A program made the position numbers and the translations under genes. Below are positions 57,265 through 64,000 of a stretch of DNA of 64,000 nucleotides, in pieces. The DNA is taken from contig JAEMWC010000134.1 in the NCBI GenBank assembly GCA_016490735.1, positions 72,501 through 136,500 on the forward strand, written 5' to 3'. The notes below the pieces were generated by a model. The model saw only the letters and a list, made by a program, of their open reading frames with translations. It was not told the origin of the DNA and did no database searches. Origin of the DNA: Pachyseris speciosa (taxonomy: Eukaryota; Cnidaria; Anthozoa; Scleractinia; Pachyseridae). How positions within the stretch are numbered: position 1 is the stretch's first letter; every line of letters starts with the position of its first letter.

Positions 57265-60200
57265 ACGCGCGTTGCACGTTTCAACCCTTATGGGCTTCTG
57301 GTACTACCGAGTCTTATTTGTCAGTTGGCTCGGTTTCCTTTGTTCTTTTCAGGGGAATATATTACATAACTATTCATTATTATTCACTGTCTGAAAAGTT
57401 GGTGGCGGATTTGATTGTAACAGGGGAATGCGGGGCTGAAACAATAGGTGATAACAATAGCAAAACAATGCAATATATATTTCCCCAGCTCATATTCCCC
57501 TCGACTTAGTCCCCTGCTCATATTCCCCTCGACTTAGTCTCCCATCACTTGTAAACTCTAAAGAAAAACAAACACAGAGGAAATGTCAAACAGTTACCGA
57601 CCACGCGGTGGTCTTTCGTGTGTTAGCTGGTATGTAGTCACTGCTTCGTTTAGCAACATCTTCGTCGGCAACGACTTGTGTACCGCGTTTTCCCCCTTTC
57701 TCTCCTCCATAACTTCTTCGTGGTGTTTACTCGCTGCAACGACATTTGTAGCAGGTGGACCTTCAATCAATAAATCATTTTCTCAAGGAGTGTTAAAATC
57801 CGAAACAGCATCCTGGCTGTGAGTGTGACTTGTCCCATTCACAAAGCAAATACATCTTCACCACCGCTCATCGTTGTTTACAAACAGTGCTAGGCGAGAG
57901 CTCACTTTTCTCAAAATTGAACGACAGTCGTTCAACTACGTGACTGTTGTGTACTGAATGCACTGTTTATGCAAAAGTAACAACATGTTTACCACCCATA
58001 CCAGCAGACAAAAGAAAACGTCTATACATATTGTTGTGTAAATAATACAGAACTAACTTCAATCCCACTGTGTACCAGTATAACAACACGTTGTCTACGC
58101 ATTGTTGTAAAAACAAAACCGAAAATCAAGAAAAATATGTTTACAGTCGAAACCTCACCTCGTACAATCTACCATTACAAAGTATTTTTAAAATAAAACA
58201 CGACCAAGTAGAACCTAAGTTTTTCGTTATTTAATGGCCTTCTATTTCTTTTAGAAAACCTCACCAACTGACAAATAAGCATGTTATTTACCTGTCCCTC
58301 GGGGGTATGTGATATATTCACCTGGCACCACCGGGTGAATATATCACATACCCCCTCGTTCCAGGTAAATAACCCTCACTTATTTAGAAATCTAATCTAA
58401 TATCCAGGGTTTCTTAGAGAATTAGGCCCAGTCGGTAGAGCATACAATTGTCACTTAATTAACAGAAGTGTTTTCTCTAACTGCAGACGTATTTGAAAGC
58501 GGTATCCCCAATGGAGCCTCGCCCCATGGCCCTAACCAACTGAGGTTCAGCGCGGAAACTGGCGATGAATCGCAGCGTCTGGATGCAATGCTTGCTTGGA
58601 TAAGGGAAACAAGGGTACGAATGAGTAAACCAGCCAGTCAAATGAGATAATTTCTGTAAAATTTGATTTGGAAATATTTCTTTCTATCAACTGCAATATG
58701 CCTTGTATAAGGTGCTTCTGAAGTTGAGGGATTTGTTTCCTCAACTGATACATCATGTCCGTAAAAATAGCGATGAATTCTGCGAGAAAATTTCAGACTA
58801 GAAATACAAGAGTAGTGGCGATTGAACTCTTCGCCTCAAAGCTCTCGAAACTCTCCACGCTAAAGCTTTTGTGATGACATCTTTCTAACTTTTGGAAGAT
58901 CTCAGTCATCTGAACTAATTATTCTGCTGCTCTGCACTTGTTGACTTCAGTAACTTGCCTTTTCATAATGGAGAATAATTATTAAAGCAGACGATTTTGA
59001 TGTCTAACTTGGCGAATTTGGTCATCTCGTCTGTAAGTGAGTCTATCTAAGCCAATTTACAAAATTATCTTTTCATTATTAATTAATAACGTTGGGAAAA
59101 TTATATTCTCGCCACACATTTGCGGTTTATTGGATAAAGGTGTTTATATCTTTGTATCTGCAGGTGCCCGGTTTGTGACGATAATTATAATTTTGTGGTA
59201 TTTACCTACTGTCTTAACTTTCTGGCAAAGATATTTTGTTATCGCGCACGAAATTTCGTGTTCAATTTGTTGTCGGACTGAAGACATGCCTTCAGATAAC
59301 TATCGTGTCTTGTAAGGGGGGTCGAATAAGACTCGCATGGAGTTAAAAACATCTTCGTGCAAAAAACAGGTATTGCATTTTGACATTGCGTTTTTGCAGG
59401 GTCTTGGCATGGGTTGAAATATAAAATGTCGTTTGCTATCAAAACAAAGTGCAAATTAACTTAAGTCCTTCACTTTTGAGTGTTGTTTCACTGTGCTTTA
59501 CTTCCAGTAACTTAAAAAGAGTAGCTAGTGCTCTATCTTGCTCGTTAATGCTGTATAGCAGGTCATTACTTTGCCAGAAAGTTGGTTGTTTTTTCTGAGA
59601 ATAGTCTGAGAAAATGCGGAAAATCACGTCGACGTGATGCGTTTTGAAGGACGAAATGTGTCCCTTTTTCAGTTCACGATTATTTAGTTTTTCTTTGGTG
59701 TCAGAAATATTTTAACTGAAACGTTTAAAGCTGCTTTGATTGAAAATTGAAAAATATGATTATTATGATTATTATTGATATCGATATTGATATTATCATT
59801 AGCATTTGATTTTTAAGATAAGTGTGGTGCTGCTTACATTTTTTTTTATTTCAAGGAACATGCTTGAGACACGCTCATCCTCGCTTTCGAACCGCTCGAA
59901 ATCATAACACTTTCTCTTCAGACATTGAGCATATCTCAAGTTTTCCAGTAACCTAAGTTGTCACTGCTCTGTCTTTCTGTAGGTCGCCATTGGAAAGGAA
60001 GAATTTGGTTTGGACTTACCATCAGCACAGAGACACCAACAAAACCACCATGTACAACACGATGCTGTGCTCGCCTTCCAAGACGAACTCGACAAACTCA
60101 AGAAGTTGAAGGTTAGATTTAATTTTTTAACCATTTCTCCCTCTGTTTTTTTCTTAACCGCTGGCTTTTGCGTTGCCATCGTGAATGCCTGTTAGTCATT

Positions 60201-62636
60201 CCTCCATTTTACTTCCCTCTCCACAGTACTCCTACGACGTGCTGGAGTGGACCCTCTTACTTCATGTGATGCAGTATTTCTTTGAAATACATTTCCGCGC
60301 TCGTTGCGTGACCAATTTAATAAAAATAAATAAATAACCTTTCTTTACCCTCGGTAGTATTTATAACACAAATAAACATAACATGATAAGAATCCCAACT
60401 GGTCGGAGACAAACCAGTTGGCTATTCACAAGGATGACCGAGGAGTTGAACCAGGGACTACCCAGAACAACACCAGCTAGCGGCCAGAGCGGGATTTGAA
60501 CCCGGGGTGACCGCATTGAAATCCAGCGCCCCAAACCACTCGGCCATCCTGCCTCCTTGTGAGTTGGTGCCACTTACTGTGAGTATTTTTTCTGATGCAG
60601 GCTGAGGACAGAGCTCTTAAAGAAAAGATCATAGAAATCCACGAAGAATATGCCGCTCTTGTGGTACGTTTTATTTATATTTCTACTTTTACAATGTGTG
60701 TTATTGTTATTCCAAAGAGCACCTGTTTAGTGCTAGTGTGTAGGACGTCCAACCTCCATAAGGAAAGTTTGAAAAAAGCTAGAGGCTGTACTGCTCATGG
60801 GCATCTTCCATAACAGTTTTAAATTTGCCATAGATTTGTTTCCTAACTGTACATCTCTGGGATGTCCTTTCAATCTGTCATCTATGATATTTCTGGCTCA
60901 CTTCTATCGTTCATCTCTCATGGATATGCTCCGAACAGTTCCCTATATGCTTGATAGTTCGATTGTTAGAGTTATTGTGCACTTCAGGGTCTCGAGTTCG
61001 AGTCCGGTTCAGGCCATCTTTACATTATCATTTCCAAAGGGGAGTAAGGTTCATACTAAGGGTGTTTTTGCGGATAGTTTATTAGAATTTTATCAAATGC
61101 CAATTTATCCCCTGCAGAAGACTTCAGTAAATCGTGTAAATCATTTAAAGAGCCTGGTGACCTTCATGAGCGAAGCCACCAAAGAGCTGATATGGATGAA
61201 CCAACGAGAGGAGCCCGAGGTGTCACGTGACTGGTCCATCACTGATCTCGACATCGAAGAACTGCAAGCGCACGGAGAGGTACCACATTTTACTGAGGAG
61301 GGAGGGGTGGGGAATGAGAATGAGTAGTTCACTTCGCCATTTACAATGCTGTGAATTTACTGCCCGGGAAAGAAATTGAAAGTATCCAAAGATGGAGAAA
61401 CCATTCGTGGAAATTTAATTTTTGTACATACACTGCGAACCCCCCCCCCCCCCCCCCCAAGGACTGTTTAGCATTAACAGCTGTATCTATATATTTATTT
61501 ACATGCTGTACATTAATTAATATTGCCTCATCGCAAAAACTTGTCTCGATTTGACGCGTGGATCATGTAGACAGTATCTTCAACCTGGTTAAGTAGCAAT
61601 TTTGGCCAACATTAGATGTTGTTTAGATGTGTCACATTTCTATAGGTATTTTTTCTGGTACTCTTGTGTTTGAATCTTATTTGTATATCTCTTGTTGTCA
61701 GAATCTTGAATTTGACATCCGAGAGAGAGAACCGCACTACACCATGCTATTGACAAAAGGCGACAACATCATACAGGCGGGGCACCCGGCTCCAGGCCCC
61801 ATAGAGGTGAGTGGAATTAGTAATAGTTGTTGTCCACGATCTAGAATTCTTTTGCCGCCTTTATTTTCTCATTAATGTCTTTGTTTTTGGAAACTCGCAT
61901 TTGACTGGTGAACGCGTGTCTATCACGTGTTGTTTACCGACAAGGAAAAAAGATGGAAATTCTGTCGAAATAGCCTGAAGTCTCATTGTGAATGGTTTGA
62001 ACCCAGAAGTCGTATCATAACTTGATAAAACATGCACGCTCGACCGGGTGAATGTAGTCCTGAGAAAGACAGTGTTTGAATAGCATTTACTAACTTTTCG
62101 ACGACCCGCGCGGAAGTCATCTGATTCTGATGATGACTCAGGCTGTCGAAATGTCTGTCAGTGACACTTCAAACAGTCCTTCTTAGGACTACACTCAGCC
62201 GACCGATCGTGCTCAGTCACCATATTATAGATGAAGAGTCTGTTGTGCAGGTGACCTAACAACAGTGTATCAACTCTCTCCAGGCGTACCTGAGTGCCAT
62301 GAGGAGCCAGTGGTGGTGGTTGAATGAGCTCCTGATCGCCTTCCAACAGCACGTCAGAAATGCAGAGATATACCAGCAGGTTTGAGAGAAATTCAGATAT
62401 TTATTGCTTCTTTGCCATCAGTATAGTCACCCATTACTGGAAGCTGAAATCCAAGGCGACCAAGAACTGATGTAATGAGATAAAAGGGAAAACAAACATT
62501 GATAATACAATGAAATGAAGAAATGATCCTCGCAGTTGTGAACGCAATTCATGCAATTGCCTAAAGAAGCCTGAAAAAAATTCAGGACTTCAACGGGATT
62601 TGAACCCGTGACCTCACGATACCGGTGTGGTGCTTT

Positions 62637-62671
<35 letters not shown>

Positions 62672-63392
62672 AGGTCAGTTATTGGTTCATAGCTCAGTTG
62701 GTAGAGCATCATATATGATTTATTTCGTATATCATTTAAAGTGCTACTACGATCAGAAAATCACTTGCCTTTTTTCTTCAAATTTTGAAAGTATGTTTGC
62801 TTAACACCCGACTCGCGAAATTTCAAGCTTTAATTTCAAGCAGAAGAGCGTTTACTTTGAGTGCAACTTTTTAATTTAACGGTCCGCCATTACAACTTCA
62901 AAATCTTAAGAGAACTGGATCGAGGACGAAATGACGTAAAAAGCTCACAAGAGTAAGAATGCAGTGCGTGTAAACCCGGCTGATTTGGTATGCAGCACGG
63001 GAATTTTGAGCTTTCAGACTCTCAAACTCGTGTTTTGCATACTTAATAACCTGCATTCACACACTGCAATTTTAAACCAGTGCGCATATGACGTCATTTT
63101 ATCTTGGTTCCAGCTCTCCGAGGCCTAATCGGTCAGTTACGAACGTGAGTAATGGCGGACCGTTAAATTAAAAAGTTGCACTCAAAGTAAACAGTCTTCT
63201 GCTTGAAATTAAAGCTTGAAATTTCGCAAGTCGGGTGTTAAGCAAACATACTTTCGAAATTTGAAGAAAAAAGACAAGTGATTTTCTGATCGTAGTAGCA
63301 CTTTAAACTCATTTCTTTCACGGGAACATATGAACCCATTATTGACCTGCTCCCAGCGTCAGTTGGGCTTCATAGCTCAGTTGGTTAGAGCA

Positions 63393-63426
<34 letters not shown>

Positions 63427-63906
63427 CCGTTGAAGTCCTGAATTTTTTTCAGGCTTCTTTCCGCAATTGCATAATTGCGTTCACAACTGCGAGGATCATT
63501 CTTCATTTGATTTCATTTCCACAGTTCATATATGATTTATTTCGTGTGTCATTCACACATTGATAATACAATTAACAATACAAAGCAAGTAAAGAAACAA
63601 AACATAAAGGTATCGCGGTTAGGTTTCGTGGCTTGGTTTGGCACACAAGTCATACTTCAAATGATTTTATCCTTCGTGTGACTGGTACCAAGTCTTTCTT
63701 ATACTTGTTTCGCAGTTTAAAGGATTGAGATAAGTCGTGTGTGAGGCCAACTATTTTCTTTGCCATCTTATGATCAACAGTATTTTGAAGACTCGCACAC
63801 CACGGAGAAGAAAATGATTCAGCTGGTTGATCGATTGAACACCGAGTATGACGTCCAGAACATCTCTTCTCGTGAAGCCGCTGAACAGGCCTTGGGCAGG
63901 CTCACG
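34141..63906 (+). CDS. MACF1: Spectraplakin (MACF1/dystonin type), N-terminal 842 residues, 25 exons, continues beyond window
   Basis: Exons: 34141-34222, 34629-34690, 37190-37279, 37518-37595, 37703-37795, 39692-39777, 45535-45615, 49382-49497, 49931-50040, 50274-50393, 51001-51096, 52046-52114, 53333-53397, 54417-54459, 54830-54880, 55486-55560, 55711-55799, 56435-56745, 58487-58614, 59983-60111, 60601-60663, 61118-61279, 61702-61806, 62284-62379, 63781-63906. All have GT/AG borders and matching phases. Start: ATG after an A-run, [15 protein letters not shown]. Domains: CH1 about residues 30-135, CH2 about 147-252, then plakin-type spectrin repeats. Spectraplakins crosslink F-actin with microtubules and anchor intermediate filaments or junctions in vertebrates. 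DST versus MACF1 cannot be separated. An alternative first exon upstream is possible, as such genes often have several. Plectin is less likely but not excluded. Confidence 0.92.
34629..50040 (+). CDS. Spectraplakin actin-binding region (tandem calponin-homology domains), exons 2-9
   Basis: CH1 begins with [14 protein letters not shown] and contains [30 protein letters not shown], the [15 protein letters not shown] block and [14 protein letters not shown], the classical actin-binding helices of plakin CH1. CH2 begins with [15 protein letters not shown] and contains [36 protein letters not shown] and [17 protein letters not shown]. The key CH signature residues (DLYEDLRDG-like, [10 protein letters not shown], SWxDGLAFxA) are intact, so actin binding is expected. 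The longest intron (39778-45534) separates CH1/CH2 boundary exons and holds an L1-like insertion. Confidence 0.92.
35235..35405 (+). repeat. Unclassified ~170-bp intronic repeat, copy 1
   Basis: It carries cacccggtggcccctggcg, aaaattactatgctgggcac, tgaatttcaaaggttcagaa and ttttgggctccc. The same blocks occur inverted at 36050-36225 and directly at 50522-50690. No TIR or tail noted; frames are not conserved between copies, so it is noncoding. Confidence 0.65.
36050..36225 (-). repeat. Unclassified ~170-bp intronic repeat, copy 2 (inverted)
   Basis: Reverse complement of the repeat at 35235: gggagcccacaactctgaac, ctttgaaatcgagggtgccc and aagtcgccttgagtcatggg. It forms an inverted pair with copy 1 about 650 bp apart in the same intron. 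Confidence 0.65.
36455..36496. repeat. Poly-C and (CA)n tract
   Basis: A run of C followed by CA repeats with a gtg interruption. Intronic simple repeat. Confidence 0.85.
36598..36885 (-). repeat. tRNA-like repeat, rearranged copy with two head segments in direct order
   Basis: The segment atatgaatcatatatttgaa through gattgtcgcagttatgaaca occurs at 36598-36672 and again, slightly changed, at about 36808-36880. Between them a minus-strand tRNA-like remnant gcttgtacaggaatcgaacc (T-arm) lacks the anticodon arm. This suggests tandem or unequal products of the same family as 13336 and 62512. Confidence 0.55.
38105..38157. repeat. (ATT)n microsatellite with AATAAAG leader
   Basis: About 17 ATT units after ttggcaataaagactattataa. 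It may be the tail of a retroposed unit. Intron 5. Confidence 0.85.
38395..39213 (-). mobile_element. tRNA-Leu-type SINE split by a pogo-like element
   Basis: Left part 38395-38470 (ggcaaaccagttggctattt) and right part 39087-39213 (ggatgattgaggagttgaac, with ggatttgaacccgggg as B-box region and ggccatcctgcctcc as tRNA end). The minus-strand head reads GGATGGCCAAGCAGTTAGAG, Leu/Ser-tRNA-like. The intact relative at 60361-60560 lacks the insertion. Confidence 0.75.
38473..39084. mobile_element. 612-bp pogo/Tigger-like TIR element, TA duplication
   Basis: It begins CAGTCAAACCTCTATTAAGC and ends with the inverse (gcttaatagaggtttgactg), flanked by TA at 38471-38472 and 39085-39086. It contains extra internal copies of TTAATAGAGG. 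CAGT...-type ends with TA duplication are typical of pogo/Tigger. No transposase frame. The insertion site is confirmed by the empty paralogue at 60361-60560. Confidence 0.8.
39995..40605. mobile_element. Degenerate pogo-like element remnant
   Basis: The left end has ttaagtggccagcccctatt and the right end ttaagcggccatctcccatt, then gctgcttaatactggctgta. These are diverged versions of the TTAAGCGG terminal motif. Poly-C at 40081. Probably an older relative of 38473-39084. Confidence 0.45.
41015..44975 (+). mobile_element. L1-like (possibly Tx1) LINE, 5'-truncated, sense in intron 6
   Basis: The endonuclease end starts at GDFNCPLNP (about 41046), then [28 protein letters not shown] and [15 protein letters not shown]: 41802-42485 with [38 protein letters not shown] and [16 protein letters not shown] (palm A). 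Frame 42409-42891 has [20 protein letters not shown] and [12 protein letters not shown] (palm C, catalytic YADD intact). A C-terminal knuckle region with [17 protein letters not shown] lies at 44385-44490. It ends with A-rich tails near 44940-44962. Several frameshifts; a composite foldback is inserted at about 43626-44050. Not active. Confidence 0.85.
43680..44043. mobile_element. Composite foldback insertion inside the L1-like element
   Basis: Two palindromes lie in a row. 43680-43753: arms CACGTGGGTGTCCAATTACA and inverse, including gtatccaatt. 43889-44043: arms starting attagtaattgga with cgtacaattcagggagtaat and the matching inverse, core gcctcgcgcttcgcgctcg. The L1 frame is lost from about 43620 to 44060, so the inserted piece is roughly 430 bp; exact ends are not fixed. 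Confidence 0.6.
44994..45422. mobile_element. TTAA-flanked MITE with AGGGAACC-type ends
   Basis: TTAA at 44990-44993 and 45423-45426. Left GGGGAACCTTCACTCT, right end AGAGTGGAGGTTCCCT. The inner arms pair over nearly 150 bp, for example attactagatttcaaattgt with inverse aatttgaaatctagtaatta, and tggatataacatttaagtgt with its inverse. Noncoding. Close to the TTAA-AGGRR ends of T2/Kolobok-type MITEs. Confidence 0.75.
46509..46690 (+). pseudogene. RecQ-like helicase N-terminal fragment (Walker A region), remnant
   Basis: The frame reads [20 protein letters not shown] then [11 protein letters not shown]. This resembles the Q-motif to Walker A part of RecQ-type DNA helicases (AIxxFxxGxDxFVxLPTGxGKSL). 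The Gly before x-GKS is Ser, and the frame runs into a TTTA repeat at about 46700. No other helicase motif follows. Either a retro/DNA-transposon-carried helicase relic or a captured host fragment. Confidence 0.5.
46693..46850 (+). mobile_element. LINE/SINE 3' tail with TTTA repeat, hairpin and (ATT)n
   Basis: TTTA run, then acagggtactctctcacagc with a hairpin partner agagaggccctgt, AATAAAG and an ATT tail. The form resembles 3' ends of RTE-like LINEs. Intron 7. Confidence 0.45.
47458..47478. repeat. (AT)n microsatellite
   Basis: About 10 AT units in intron 7. Confidence 0.85.
47584..48372. mobile_element. 789-bp pogo/Tigger-like TIR element, TA duplication
   Basis: Begins CAGTCAACTCTCCGCCAGTG and ends with inverse-type ttatgagagagttgactg. 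Flanking TA at 47582-47583 and 48373-48374. Subterminal repeats tgtaagcggacagt, gtccgcttatga and taagtggacac recur in both orientations. It has an internal SINE piece with (ATT)n at 48075-48124. No transposase found. Confidence 0.75.
48626..48660. repeat. 35-bp perfect hairpin
   Basis: GCATTAGAATGCTT pairs exactly with AAGCATTCTAATGC around a 7-base loop ttgcata in the intron. May be a small TIR remnant. Confidence 0.7.
50274..63906 (+). CDS. Spectraplakin plakin-domain spectrin repeats, exons 10-25
   Basis: This covers residues 267-842. Alternating helical segments include [20 protein letters not shown], then MFRELQ-type ends ([10 protein letters not shown]), [73 protein letters not shown] and [16 protein letters not shown]. 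The ATKELIW and QWWW motifs match the fourth and fifth repeats in plakin proteins. The SH3 domain of the plakin module, expected next, lies beyond the window. An unstructured linker (exon 18) interrupts the repeats. Confidence 0.88.
50522..50690 (+). repeat. Unclassified ~170-bp intronic repeat, copy 3
   Basis: See 35235. It shares cagtggtccctggcaactta, caaaattactatgctgggta, gaatttcaaaggttcgga and ttttgggctcc. In intron 10. Confidence 0.65.
51328..51550. mobile_element. TTAA-flanked MITE with AGGAGCT ends
   Basis: TTAA at 51324-51327 and 51551-51554. Left AGGAGCTCAGTC, right end GACTGTGATGTAGCTCCT. The inverted match is short and imperfect. 223 bp, noncoding. Confidence 0.6.
52462..52640 (+). 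mobile_element. tRNA-derived SINE, diverged copy
   Basis: Head gacggtgcagtggtgagagc with acctcccaccattgtggcat, then gagaggtttttctctgggta and aaaaaccaacat, the same structure as the SINE at 53497. The B-box is eroded (ttgattcccagtcat). Confidence 0.65.
52665..52940 (+). mobile_element. LINE 3' end (CR1/L2-like)
   Basis: The translated frame has a VWNELPGD motif then [15 protein letters not shown] before a stop, the usual LINE C-terminus. A tail with AATAAATAAAG and a TATG repeat (52921-52936) follows. Confidence 0.6.
53497..53805 (+). mobile_element. Full tRNA-derived SINE with (ATT)n tail
   Basis: A-box region gttggcgcagtggtgagagt, B-box region gggttcgattcctgg, then ctcgagaggtttttctccgg, gtactccggttttcccctct and ccaaaaaccaaca. 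A second module gatttagtctccccaattag, also found at 48010-48065, leads to an ATT tail. It lies 100 bp downstream of the exon ending at 53397. Confidence 0.75.
56435..56745 (+). CDS. Spectraplakin exon 18: spectrin-repeat end plus Thr/Ser/basic linker
   Basis: This is the longest exon (311 nt, phases 1 to 1). About 20 residues finish a repeat ([18 protein letters not shown]). About 80 residues then form a low-complexity linker: acidic/Thr ([15 protein letters not shown]), then basic ([17 protein letters not shown]), then [13 protein letters not shown]. Vertebrate spectraplakins also carry a long Ser/Thr-rich linker in this part of the plakin domain, but I see no clear sequence match. The following exon starts with an SGIP tetrapeptide. 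Confidence 0.8.
56838..57308. mobile_element. 471-bp TIR element with a small basic ORF
   Basis: Left GGTACTACCAGAAACCCAAA, then AGGGTTGAAACGTG. The right end is the near inverse: CACGTTTCAACCCTTATGGG, then CTTCTGGTACTACC. It carries an open frame from ATG 57021 to TAA 57149, 42 residues, highly basic ([14 protein letters not shown]). No transposase. The superfamily and target duplication are unclear. Confidence 0.65.
57021..57149 (+). CDS. Small basic ORF inside a TIR element
   Basis: Forty-two codons, [10 protein letters not shown] to EVEKFEEV. It has a Lys/Arg-rich middle like a nuclear localisation signal and an acidic end. The ATG lies in AAAATGGCGGACA, a start context similar to that of host genes in this genome, including the spectraplakin ATG at 34141 (aaaATGGCGGACA). 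Possibly a captured first exon of a host gene; possibly chance. No homologue recognised. Confidence 0.3.
57488..57543 (+). repeat. Tandem duplication 2 x 28 bp
   Basis: The unit gctcatattcccctcgactt plus agtccc(ct) occurs twice in a row. Confidence 0.8.
57845..58015 (+). repeat. Interspersed repeat, paralogue of 8517-8680
   Basis: Shares cgctcatcgtt, tttacaaacagtgctag, gagagctcactttt, gttcaac and gtactgaatgcactgtttat. In intron 18. Confidence 0.55.
58283..58372. repeat. 90-bp foldback
   Basis: Arms GTTATTTACCTG, then gggggtatgtgatatattca, with inverse gaatatatcacatacccc and CAGGTAAATAAC around cctggcaccaccggg. Intron 18. Confidence 0.7.
60361..60565 (-). mobile_element. tRNA-Leu-type SINE, uninterrupted copy
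   Basis: The minus strand begins GGAGGCAGGATGGCCGAGTG, then gtttggggcgctggattt, with B-box CGGGTTCAAATCCCG. The body contains ggtgttgttctgggtagtcc and caactggtttgtctcc. Provides the empty site for the pogo-like insertion at 38473. It ends about 35 bases before the exon at 60601, so it may be close to that exon's branch point region. Confidence 0.75.
62586..62656 (-). other. tRNA-like sequence, left arm of the dimer
   Basis: Acceptor GGCTTCA pairs with TGAAGTC; D-arm GCTCAGTTGGTAAAGC; T-arm ACGGGTTCAAATCCCGT. The anticodon loop (ACCGGTATC region) lacks U33. tRNA-like, read as a mobile-element module, not a gene. Confidence 0.55.
62740..63302. mobile_element. TTAA-flanked MITE in the tRNA-like dimer
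   Basis: TTAA at 62736-62739 and 63303-63306. The ends are AGTGCTACTACGATCAGAAA and its inverse. Long inner arms of about 200 bp pair (caaattttgaaagtatgttt, acttaacggtccgccattac and their inverses). Same AGTGC start as 12737-13188. Noncoding. Confidence 0.75.
63366..63437 (+). other. tRNA-like sequence, right arm of the dimer
   Basis: Acceptor GGCTTCA/TGAAGTC pairs (one G-T), D-arm GCTCAGTTGGTTAGAGC intact, T-arm ACGGGTTCAAACCCCGT intact. The anticodon stem TCGCA/CGCGA has one mismatch and the loop is CCGGTAT (GGT, no U33). Best preserved copy in the window, followed by TTTTTTTC, a possible Pol III stop. Confidence 0.6.
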
Positions 63907-64000
63907 GTGAGTAGTAATGATACCAATGCGGCCAGATGGGTGATACGTTTCTGTCCGTCCCTAAACAAATACTGATTCAAAACTGGAGTTAAATTCAAAA

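Larger units (their letters stand above)
62512..63556. mobile_element. tRNA-like inverted dimer with 16-bp target duplication and nested TTAA MITE
   Basis: ACATTGATAATACAAT lies at 62496-62511 and 63557-63572. Inside are two inverted arms of about 155 bp (62526-62680 and 63342-63500), each with a tRNA-like body: minus strand at 62586-62656, plus strand at 63366-63437. A plus-strand tRNA-like start at 62689-62712 is truncated. The TTAA element 62740-63302 was inserted between the arms later. Without it the dimer is about 478 bp, similar to the 411-bp dimer at 13336. Lies in the intron before the last exon. Confidence 0.8.

Noticed and set aside
56834..57308. Membership of the TIR element in the TTAA family because TTAA precedes it
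   Set aside because: The right side is followed by GAGTC, not TTAA, so the left TTAA is probably chance.
60797..61327. 176-residue frame
   Set aside because: Only 61118-61279 is exon; the rest is intron read-through, shown by the CTGCAG acceptor and GTACC donor and by homology to the plakin repeat.

Overview
The window is nuclear DNA of an intron-rich, repeat-rich animal. The non-LTR, tRNA-derived and TIR repeat families, together with the two intron-rich host genes, look most like a cnidarian, probably a stony coral. That assignment is inference from repeat style and gene structure, not from a marker gene. Only two host genes could be recognised. At the left edge are the last four coding exons of a HIP1/HIP1R-type endocytic adaptor (207-2733, + strand). 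At the right, 25 exons (34141-63906, + strand) encode the first 842 residues of a spectraplakin (MACF1/dystonin type): two calponin-homology domains followed by plakin-type spectrin repeats. That gene runs off the right edge.

The 31 kb between the two genes is almost entirely mobile-element debris. From left to right it holds: nested TIR elements (2.8-3.7 kb and 5.3-7.0 kb); a cluster of non-LTR retrotransposon pieces (7.4-11.4 kb) with one MITE cut into a reading frame; a decayed BEL/Pao LTR retrotransposon on the minus strand (about 12.0-20.4 kb) that has itself been hit by at least three later insertions; three partial copies of an unnamed repeat (20.6-26.5 kb), one of them split by a 3.3-kb TTAA-flanked element carrying a decayed THAP domain and a 253-bp near-perfect palindrome; and simpler foldbacks and tandem duplications up to 31.8 kb. 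Between 26.5 and 34.1 kb I recognise no host gene, apart from two weak exon candidates.

The introns of the spectraplakin gene hold a 5'-truncated L1-like element in sense orientation, two pogo/Tigger-like TIR elements, several tRNA-derived SINEs, three copies of a roughly 170-bp unclassified repeat, and TTAA-flanked MITEs.

Two repeat systems deserve attention. One is a family of tRNA-like units found as head-to-head inverted dimers with long target-site duplications of 12 and 16 bp. The other is a set of elements with TTAA duplications and mostly AGG-type termini, together with a larger THAP-bearing relative, which suggests a Kolobok/T2-type family. Several insertions can be placed exactly because an empty site is preserved, either in a paralogous repeat or in a reading frame.
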